Positions 51,446-62,069 of a stretch of DNA of 64,000 nucleotides are shown here, in pieces (within the stretch, counting starts at the first letter, position 1; each line of letters opens with the position of its first letter). Under the pieces are notes generated by a model. It saw only the letters and a program-made list of their open reading frames with translations, searched no databases and was not told the DNA's origin. Position numbers and translations under genes: made by a program. This stretch comes from Luidia sarsii (lineage: Eukaryota > Echinodermata > Asteroidea > Paxillosida > Luidiidae), in NCBI GenBank assembly GCA_949987565.1, contig OX465117.1:6386621-6450620 (forward strand), given 5' to 3'.

Positions 51446-51907
51446 TCATACTATGTTCGATTTACGATTTTTCAAAACTGATGCATAGGTGTTCTCCAGG
51501 TCTGTTAGCAGGCTAAGTTTTAGCTTTGTCAAGTGAATAATGATTGAGATATTAACGAGTAAAGTGAATTTTTCTTTACAGTTGGTCTCCGCCGTCTGAC
51601 TGTTGTGTACTGCTGTATGCACACACAAGCTGCCTAGCTGACAGAGGTTGGTTCTCTTTGCTTGATCATCAAATCATCATACTATGTTCGATTTACGATT
51701 TTTCAAAGCTGATGCATAGGTGTTCTCCAGGTCTGATAGCAGGCTAAGTTTTAGCTTTGTCAAGTGAATAATGAATGAGATATTAACGAGTAAAGTGAAT
51801 TTTTCTTTACAGTTGGTCTCCGCCGTCTGACTGTTGTGTACTGCTGTATGCACACACAAGCTGCCTAGCTGACAGAGGTTGGTTCTCTTTGCTTGATCAT
51901 CAAATCA
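51446..51907 (+). repeat. two linking monomers between the two large duplications
   Basis: Monomer 51446 is chimeric. Its left part has GATTTACG plus CAAAAC, the centre has GATTGAGATA, and the right part has GTGAATTTTTC plus CAGTTGGTCTCC. Monomer 51677 is the ordinary form of the right-hand parent and resembles 38739, 39894, 53295 and 58376. They lie exactly between the end of one large tandem duplication and the start of the next. Confidence 0.7.
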
Positions 51908-54900
51908 TCATACTATGTTCGATTTTAGATTTTTCAAAGCTGATGCATAGGTGTTCTCCAGGTCTGTTAGCAGGCTAAGTTTTAGCTTTGTCAAGTGAAT
52001 AATGATTGAGATATTAACGAGTAAAGTGTATTTTTCTTTGCAGTTTCTCTCCGCGGACTGACTGTTGGGTACTGCTGTATGAACACACAAGCTGCCTACC
52101 TGACAGAGGTTGGTTCTCTTTGCTTGATCATCAAATCATCATACTATGTTCGATTTAAGATTTTTCAAAACTGATGCATAGGTGTTCTCCAGGTCTGTTA
52201 GCAGGCTAAGTTTTAGCTTTGTCAAGTGAATAATGATTGAGATATTAACGAGTAAAGTGTATTTTTCTTTGCAGTTTCTTTCCGCGGACTGACTGTTGGG
52301 TACTGCTGTATGCACACACAAGCTGCCTACCTGACAGAGGTTGGTTCTCTTTGCTTGATCATCAAATCATCATACTATGTTCGATTTAAGATTTTTCAAA
52401 ACTGATTCATAGGTGTTCTCCAGGTCTGTTAGCAGGCTAAGTTTTAGCTTTGTCAAGTGAATAATGAATGAGATATTAACGAGCAAAGTGTATTTTTCTT
52501 TGCAGTTTCTCTCCGCCGACTGACTGTTGTGTACTGCTGTATGCACACACAAGCTGCCTACCTGACAGAGGTTGGTTCTCTTTGCTTGATCATCAAATCA
52601 TCATAGTATGTTCGATTTAAGATTTTTCAATGCTGATGCATAGGTGTTCTCCAGGTCTGTTAGCAGGCTAAGTTTGAGCTTTGTCAAGTGAATAATGAAT
52701 GAGATATTAACGAGCAAAGTGTATTTTTCTTTGCAGTTTCTCTCCGCCGACTGACTGTTGTGTACTGCTGTATGCACACACAAGCTGCCTACCTGACAGA
52801 GGTTGGTTCTCTTTGCTTGATCATCAAATCATCATACTATGTTCGAATTTAAGATTTTTCAATACTGATGCATAGGTGTTCTCCAGGTCTGTTAGCAGGC
52901 TAAGTTTTAGCTTTGTCAAGTGAATAATGAATGAGATATTAACGAGCAAAGTGTATTTTTCTTTGCAGTTTCTCTCCGCCGACTGACTGTTGGGTACTGC
53001 TGTATGCACACACAAGCTGCCTACCTGACAGAGGTTGGTTCTCTTTGCTTGATCATCAAATCATCATACTATGTTTGATTTCAGATTTTTCAAAGCTGAT
53101 GCATAGGTGTTCTCCAGGTCTGTTAGCAGGCTAAGTTTTAGCTTTGTCAAGTGAATAATAAATGAGATATTAACGAGCAAAGTGTATTTTTCTTTACAGT
53201 TGCTCTCCGCCGACTGACTGTTGTGTACTGCTGTATGCACACACAAGCTGCCTACCTGACAGAGGTTGGTTCTCTTTGCTTGATCATCAAATCATCATAC
53301 TATGTTCGATTTACGATTTTTCAAAGCTGATGCATAGGTGTTCTCCAGGTCTGATAGCAGGCTAAGTTTTAGCTTTGTCAAGTGAATAATGAATGAGATA
53401 TTAACGAGTAAAGTGAATTTTTCTTTACAGTTGGTCTCCGCCGTCTGACTGTTGTGTACTGCTGTATGCACACACAAGCTGCCTAGCTGACAGAGGTTGG
53501 TTCTCTTTGCTTGATCATCAAATCATCATACTATGTTCGATTTAAGATTTTTCAAAGCTGATGCATAGGTGTTCTCCAGGTCTGTTAGCAGGCTAAGTTT
53601 TAGCTTTGTCAAGTGAATAATGATTGAGATATTAACGAGTAAAGTGTATTTTTCTTTGCAGTTTCTCTCCGCGGACTGACTGTTGGGTACTGCTGTATGC
53701 ACACACAAGCTGCCTACCTGACAGAGGTTGGTTCTCTTTGCTTGATCATCAAATCATCATACTATGTTCGATTTCAGATTTTTCAAAGCTGATGCATAGG
53801 TGTTCTCCAGGTCTGTTAGCAGGCTAAGTTTTAGCTTTGTCAAGTGAATAATGAATGAGATATTAACGAGCAAAGTGTATTTTTCTGTACAGGTGCTCGC
53901 CGCCGTCTAACTGTTGTGTACTGCTGTATGCACACACAAGCTGCCTAGCTGACAGAGGTTGGTTCTCTTTGCTTGATCATCAAATCATCATACTATGTTC
54001 GATTTAAGGTATTTCAAAGCTGATGCATAGGTGTTCTCCAGCTCTGTTAGCAGGCTAAGTTTTAGCTTTTTCAAGTGAATAATGAATGAGATATTAACGA
54101 GCAAAGTGTATTTTCTTTGCAGTTTCTCTCCGCTGACTGACTGTTGGGTACTGCTGTTTGCACACACAAGCTGCCTACCTGACAGAGGTTGGTTATCTTT
54201 GCTTGATCATCAAATCATCATACTATGTTCGATTTAAGATTTTTCAAAACTGATGCATAGGTGTTCTCCAGGTCTGTTATCAGGCTAAGTTTTAGCTTTG
54301 TCAAGTGAATAATGAATGAGATATTAACGAGCAAAGTGTTTTTTTCTTTGCAGTTTCTCTCCGCCGACTGACTGTTGTGTACTGCTGTATGCATACAAAA
54401 GCTGCCTACCTGACAGAGGTTGGTTCTCTTTGCTTGATCATAAAATCTTCATACTATGTTCGATTTCAGATTTTTGAAAACTGATGCATAGGTGTTCTCC
54501 AGGTCTGTTTGCAGATTAAGTTTTAGCTTTGTCAAGTGAATAATGAATGAGATATTAACGAGCAAAGTGTATTTTTCTTTGCAGTTTCTCTCCGCCGACT
54601 GACTGTTGTGTACTGCTGTATGCACACACAAGCTGCCTACCTGACAGAGGTTGGTTCTCTTTGCTTGATCATCAAATCATCATACTATGTTCGATTTAAG
54701 ATTTTTCAAAGCTGATGCATAGGTGTTCTCCAGGTCTGTTAGCAGGCTAAGTTTTAGCTTTGTCAAGTGAATAATGAATGAGATATTAACGAGCAAAGTG
54801 TATTTTTCTTTCCAGTTTCTCTCCGCCGACTGACTGTTGGGTACTGCTGTTTGCACACACAAGCTGCCTAGCTGACAGAGGTTGGTTATCTTTGCTTGAT

Positions 54901-57900
54901 CATCAAATCATCATACTATGTTTGATTTAAGATTTTTCAAAGCTGATGCATAGGTGTTCTCCAGGTCTGTTAGCAGGCTAAGTTTTAGCTTTGTCAAGTG
55001 AATAATGAATGAGATATTAACGAGCAAAGGGTATTTTTCTTTACAGTTGCTCGCCGCCGTCTAACTGTTGTGTACTGCTGTATGCACACACAAGCTGCCC
55101 ACCTGACAGAGGTTGGTTCTCTTTGCTTGATCATCAAATCATCATACTATGTTCGATTTAAGATTTTTCAAAGCTGATGCATAGGTGTTCTCCAGGTCTG
55201 TTAGCAGGCTAAGTTTTAGCTTTGTCAAGTGAATAATGAATGAGATATTAACGAGCAAAGTGTATTTTTCTTTCCAGTTTCTCTCCGCCGACTGACTGTT
55301 GGGTACTGCTGTTTGCACACACAAGCTGCCTACCTGACAGAGGTTGGTTCTCTTTGCTTGATCATCAAATCATCATACTATGTTCGATTTAAGATTTTTC
55401 AAAGCTGATGCATAGGTGTTCTCCAGGTCTGTTAGCAGGCTAAGTTTTAGCTTTGTCAAGTGAATAATGATTGAGATATTAACGAGTAAAGTGTATTTTT
55501 CTTTGCAGTTTCTCTCCGCGGACTGACTGTTGGGTACTGCTGTATGCACACACAAGCTGCCTACCTGACAGAGGTTGGTTCTCTTTGCTTGATCATCAAA
55601 TCATCATACTATGTTCGATTTCAGATTTTTCAAAGCTGATGCATAGGTGTTCTCCAGGTCTGTTAGCAGGCTAAGTTTTAGCTTTGTCAAGTGAATAATG
55701 AATGAGATATTAACGAGCAAAGTGTATTTTTCTTTGCAGTTTCTCTCCGCGGACTGACTGTTGGGTACTGCTGTATGCACACACAAGCTGCCTACCTGAC
55801 AGAGGTTGGTTCTCTTTGCTTGATCATCAAATCATCATACTATGTTCGATTTAAGATTTTTCAAAACTGATGCGTAGGTGTTCTCCAGGTCTGTTAGCAG
55901 GCTAAGTTTTAGCTTTGTCAAGTGAATAATGAATGAGATATTAACGAGCAAAGTGTATTTTTCTTTGCAGTTTCTCTCCGCCGACTGACTGTTGTGTACT
56001 GCTGTATGCACACACAAGCTGCCTACCTGACAGAGGTTGGTTCTCTTTGCTTGATCATCAAATCATCATAGTATGTTCGATTTAAGATTTTTCAATGCTG
56101 ATGCATAGGTGTTCTCCAGGTCTGTTAGCAGGCTAAGTTTGAGCTTTGTCAAGTGAATAATGAATGAGATATTAACGAGCAAAGTGTATTTTTCTTTGCA
56201 GTTTCTCTCCGCGGACTGACTGTTGTGTACTGCTGTATGCACACACAAGCTGCCTACCTGACAGAGGTTGGTTCTCTTTGCTTGATCATCAAATCAACAT
56301 ACTATGTTCGATTTACGATTTTTCAAAACTGATGCATAGGTGTTCTCCAGGTCTGTTAGCAGGCTAAGTTTTAGCTTTGTCAAGTGAATAATGAATGAGA
56401 TATTAACGAGCAAAGTGTATTTTTCTTTACAGTTGCTCTCCGCCGACTGACTGTTGTGTACTGCTGTATGCACACACAAGCTGCCTACCTGACAGAGGTT
56501 GGTTCTCTTTGCTTGATCATCAAATCATCATACTATGTTCGATTTCAGATTTTTCAAAGCTGATGCATAGGTGTTCTCCAGGTCTGTTAGCAGGCTAAGT
56601 TTTAGCTTTGTCAAGTGAATAATAAATGAGATATTAACGAGCAAAGTGTATTTTTCTGTACAGGTGCTCGCCGCCGTCTAACTGTTGTGTACTGCTGTAT
56701 GCACACACAAGCTGCCTAGCTGACAGAGGTTGGTTCTCTTTGCTTGATCATCAAATCATCATACTATGTTCGATTTAAGGTATTTCAAAGCTGATGCATA
56801 GGTGTTCTCCAGCTCTGTTAGCAGGCTAAGTTTTAGCTTTTTCAAGTGAATAATGAATGAGATATTAACGAGCAAAGTGTATTTTCTTTGCAGTTTCTCT
56901 CCGCTGACTGACTGTTGGGTACTGCTGTTTGCACACACAAGCTGCCTACCTGACAGAGGTTGGTTATCTTTGCTTGATCATCAAATCATCATACTATGTT
57001 CGATTTTAGATTTTTCAAAGCTGATGCATAGGTGTTCTCCAGGTCTGTTAGCAGGCTAAGTTTTAGCTTTGTCAAGTGAATAATGATTGAGATATTAACG
57101 AGTAAAGTGTATTTTTCTTTGCAGTTTCTCTCCGCGGACTGACTGTTGGGTACTGCTGTATGAACACACAAGCTGCCTACCTGACAGAGGTTGGTTCTCT
57201 TTGCTTGATCATCAAATCATCATACTATGTTCGATTTAAGATTTTTCAAAACTGATGCATAGGTGTTCTCCAGGTCTGTTAGCAGGCTAAGTTTTAGCTT
57301 TGTCAAGTGAATAATGATTGAGATATTAACGAGTAAAGTGTATTTTTCTTTGCAGTTTCTTTCCGCGGACTGACTGTTGGGTACTGCTGTATGCACACAC
57401 AAGCTGCCTACCTGACAGAGGTTGGTTCTCTTTGCTTGATCATCAAATCATCATACTATGTTCGATTTAAGATTTTTTAAAACTGATTCATAGGTGTTCT
57501 CCAGGTCTGTTAGCAGGCTAAGTTTTAGCTTTGTCAAGTGAATAATGAATGAGATATTAACGAGCAAAGTGTATTTTTCTTTGCAGTTTCTCTCCGCCGA
57601 CTGACTGTTGTGTACTGCTGTATGCACACACAAGCTGCCTACCTGACAGAGGTTGGTTCTCTTTGCTTGATCATCAAATCATCATAGTATGTTCGATTTA
57701 AGATTTTTCAATGCTGATGCATAGGTGTTCTCCAGGTCTGTTAGCAGGCTAAGTTTGAGCTTTGTCAAGTGAATAATGAATGAGATATTAACGAGCAAAG
57801 TGTATTTTTCTTTGCAGTTTCTCTCCGCCGACTGACTGTTGTGTACTGCTGTATGCACACACAAGCTGCCTACCTGACAGAGGTTGGTTCTCTTTGCTTG

Positions 57901-60900
57901 ATCATCAAATCATCATACTATGTTCGAATTTAAGATTTTTCAATACTGATGCATAGGTGTTCTCCAGGTCTGTTAGCAGGCTAAGTTTTAGCTTTGTCAA
58001 GTGAATAATGAATGAGATATTAACGAGCAAAGTGTATTTTTCTTTGCAGTTTCTCTCCGCCGACTGACTGTTGGGTACTGCTGTATGCACACACAAGCTG
58101 CCTACCTGACAGAGGTTGGTTCTCTTTGCTTGATCATCAAATCATCATACTATGTTTGATTTCAGATTTTTCAAAGCTGATGCATAGGTGTTCTCCAGGT
58201 CTGTTAGCAGGCTAAGTTTTAGCTTTGTCAAGTGAATAATAAATGAGATATTAACGAGCAAAGTGTATTTTTCTTTACAGTTGCTCTCCGCCGACTGACT
58301 GTTGTGTACTGCTGTATGCACACACAAGCTGCCTACCTGACAGAGGTTGGTTCTCTTTGCTTGATCATCAAATCATCATACTATGTTCGATTTACGATTT
58401 TTCAAAGCTGATGCATAGGTGTTCTCCAGGTCTGATAGCAGGCTAAGTTTTAGCTTTGTCAAGTGAATAATGAATGAGATATTAACGAGTAAAGTGAATT
58501 TTTCTTTACAGTTGGTCTCCGCCGTCTGACTGTTGTGTACTGCTGTATGCACACACAAGCTGCCTAGCTGACAGAGGTTGGTTCTCTTTGCTTGATCATC
58601 AAATCATCATACTATGTTCGATTTAAGATTTTTCAAAGCTGATGCATAGGTGTTCTCCAGGTCTGTTAGCAGGCTAAGTTTTAGCTTTGTCAAGTGAATA
58701 ATGATTGAGATATTAACGAGTAAAGTGTATTTTTCTTTGCAGTTTCTCTCCGCGGACTGACTGTTGGGTACTGCTGTATGCACACACAAGCTGCCTACCT
58801 GACAGAGGTTGGTTCTCTTTGCTTGATCATCAAATCATCATACTATGTTCGATTTCAGATTTTTCAAAGCTGATGCATAGGTGTTCTCCAGGTCTGTTAG
58901 CAGGCTAAGTTTTAGCTTTGTCAAGTGAATAATGAATGAGATATTAACGAGCAAAGTGTATTTTTCTGTACAGGTGCTCGCCGCCGTCTAACTGTTGTGT
59001 ACTGCTGTATGCACACACAAGCTGCCTAGCTGACAGAGGTTGGTTCTCTTTGCTTGATCATCAAATCATCATACTATGTTCGATTTAAGGTATTTCAAAG
59101 CTGATGCATAGGTGTTCTCCAGCTCTGTTAGCAGGCTAAGTTTTAGCTTTTTCAAGTGAATAATGAATGAGATATTAACGAGCAAAGTGTATTTTCTTTG
59201 CAGTTTCTCTCCGCTGACTGACTGTTGGGTACTGCTGTTTGCACACACAAGCTGCCTACCTGACAGAGGTTGGTTATCTTTGCTTGATCATCAAATCATC
59301 ATACTATGTTCGATTTAAGATTTTTCAAAACTGATGCATAGGTGTTCTCCAGGTCTGTTATCAGGCTAAGTTTTAGCTTTGTCAAGTGAATAATGAATGA
59401 GATATTAACGAGCAAAGTGTTTTTTTCTTTGCAGTTTCTCTCCGCCGACTGACTGTTGTGTACTGCTGTATGCATACAAAAGCTGCCTACCTGACAGAGG
59501 TTGGTTCTCTTTGCTTGATCATAAAATCTTCATACTATGTTCGATTTCAGATTTTTGAAAACTGATGCATAGGTGTTCTCCAGGTCTGTTTGCAGATTAA
59601 GTTTTAGCTTTGTCAAGTGAATAATGAATGAGATATTAACGAGCAAAGTGTATTTTTCTTTGCAGTTTCTCTCCGCCGACTGACTGTTGTGTACTGCTGT
59701 ATGCACACACAAGCTGCCTACCTGACAGAGGTTGGTTCTCTTTGCTTGATCATCAAATCATCATACTATGTTCGATTTAAGATTTTTCAAAGCTGATGCA
59801 TAGGTGTTCTCCAGGTCTGTTAGCAGGCTAAGTTTTAGCTTTGTCAAGTGAATAATGAATGAGATATTAACGAGCAAAGTGTATTTTTCTTTCCAGTTTC
59901 TCTCCGCCGACTGACTGTTGGGTACTGCTGTTTGCACACACAAGCTGCCTAGCTGACAGAGGTTGGTTATCTTTGCTTGATCATCAAATCATCATACTAT
60001 GTTTGATTTAAGATTTTTCAAAGCTGATGCATAGGTGTTCTCCAGGTCTGTTAGCAGGCTAAGTTTTAGCTTTGTCAAGTGAATAATGAATGAGATATTA
60101 ACGAGCAAAGGGTATTTTTCTTTACAGTTGCTCGCCGCCGTCTAACTGTTGTGTACTGCTGTATGCACACACAAGCTGCCCACCTGACAGAGGTTGGTTC
60201 TCTTTGCTTGATCATCAAATCATCATACTATGTTCGATTTAAGATTTTTCAAAGCTGATGCATAGGTGTTCTCCAGGTCTGTTAGCAGGCTAAGTTTTAG
60301 CTTTGTCAAGTGAATAATGAATGAGATATTAACGAGCAAAGTGTATTTTTCTTTCCAGTTTCTCTCCGCCGACTGACTGTTGGGTACTGCTGTTTGCACA
60401 CACAAGCTGCCTACCTGACAGAGGTTGGTTCTCTTTGCTTGATCATCAAATCATCATACTATGTTCGATTTAAGATTTTTCAAAGCTGATGCATAGGTGT
60501 TCTCCAGGTCTGTTAGCAGGCTAAGTTTTAGCTTTGTCAAGTGAATAATGATTGAGATATTAACGAGTAAAGTGTATTTTTCTTTGCAGTTTCTCTCCGC
60601 GGACTGACTGTTGGGTACTGCTGTATGCACACACAAGCTGCCTACCTGACAGAGGTTGGTTCTCTTTGCTTGATCATCAAATCATCATACTATGTTCGAT
60701 TTCAGATTTTTCAAAGCTGATGCATAGGTGTTCTCCAGGTCTGTTAGCAGGCTAAGTTTTAGCTTTGTCAAGTGAATAATGAATGAGATATTAACGAGCA
60801 AAGTGTATTTTTCTTTGCAGTTTCTCTCCGCGGACTGACTGTTGGGTACTGCTGTATGCACACACAAGCTGCCTACCTGACAGAGGTTGGTTCTCTTTGC

Positions 60901-62069
60901 TTGATCATCAAATCATCATACTATGTTCGATTTAAGATTTTTCAAAACTGATGCGTAGGTGTTCTCCAGGTCTGTTAGCAGGCTAAGTTTTAGCTTTGTC
61001 AAGTGAATAATGAATGAGATATTAACGAGCAAAGTGTATTTTTCTTTGCAGTTTCTCTCCGCCGACTGACTGTTGTGTACTGCTGTATGCACACACAAGC
61101 TGCCTACCTGACAGAGGTTGGTTCTCTTTGCTTGATCATCAAATCATCATAGTATGTTCGATTTAAGATTTTTCAATGCTGATGCATAGGTGTTCTCCAG
61201 GTCTGTTAGCAGGCTAAGTTTGAGCTTTGTCAAGTGAATAATGAATGAGATATTAACGAGCAAAGTGTATTTTTCTTTGCAGTTTCTCTCCGCGGACTGA
61301 CTGTTGTGTACTGCTGTATGCACACACAAGCTGCCTACCTGACAGAGGTTGGTTCTCTTTGCTTGATCATCAAATCAACATACTATGTTCGATTTACGAT
61401 TTTTCAAAACTGATGCATAGGTGTTCTCCAGGTCTGTTAGCAGGCTAAGTTTTAGCTTTGTCAAGTGAATAATGAATGAGATATTAACGAGCAAAGTGTA
61501 TTTTTCTTTACAGTTGCTCTCCGCCGACTGACTGTTGTGTACTGCTGTATGCACACACAAGCTGCCTACCTGACAGAGGTTGGTTCTCTTTGCTTGATCA
61601 TCAAATCATCATACTATGTTCGATTTCAGATTTTTCAAAGCTGATGCATAGGTGTTCTCCAGGTCTGTTAGCAGGCTAAGTTTTAGCTTTGTCAAGTGAA
61701 TAATAAATGAGATATTAACGAGCAAAGTGTATTTTTCTGTACAGGTGCTCGCCGCCGTCTAACTGTTGTGTACTGCTGTATGCACACACAAGCTGCCTAG
61801 CTGACAGAGGTTGGTTCTCTTTGCTTGATCATCAAATCATCATACTATGTTCGATTTAAGGTATTTCAAAGCTGATGCATAGGTGTTCTCCAGCTCTGTT
61901 AGCAGGCTAAGTTTTAGCTTTTTCAAGTGAATAATGAATGAGATATTAACGAGCAAAGTGTATTTTCTTTGCAGTTTCTCTCCGCTGACTGACTGTTGGG
62001 TACTGCTGTTTGCACACACAAGCTGCCTACCTGACAGAGGTTGGTTATCTTTGCTTGATCATCAAATCA
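51908..62069 (+). repeat. near-identical tandem duplication of a 22-monomer HOR
   Basis: Copy one is 51908-56988 and copy two is 56989-62069, 5,081 bp each. All 22 monomers match in order and in their rare variants, such as ATGAACACAC near 52080 and 57161, GCATACAAAAGC near 54391 and 59472, and AAATCTTCATAC near 54444 and 59525. The only difference I noticed is GATTTTTC against GATTTTTT near 57477. Each copy holds one 232-bp monomer and two 230-bp monomers of a distinct kind, with one T missing from the pyrimidine tract. Confidence 0.9.
53757..54679 (+). repeat. diverged monomer group typical of the right end
   Basis: Four successive monomers carry variants not found before 53 kb: CTGTACAGGTGCTCG with TCTAAC; GTATTTCAAAG with CCAGCTCTG and a pyrimidine tract one T shorter; GTTATCAGG with GTGTTTTTTTC and GCATACAAAAGC; and CATAAAATCTTC with TTTTGAAAAC and GCAGATTAAG. 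The block recurs at 58838-59760, and its last three members again at 61839-62531. Higher divergence from the rest suggests an older or separately evolved subfamily. Confidence 0.8.

Noticed and set aside
56853..57059. Plus-strand open frame of 68 codons starting with ATG
   Set aside because: It exists only because of a one-base deletion in the pyrimidine tract of monomer 56758 and crosses a monomer boundary. It has no recognisable domain and is a chance frame in satellite sequence.
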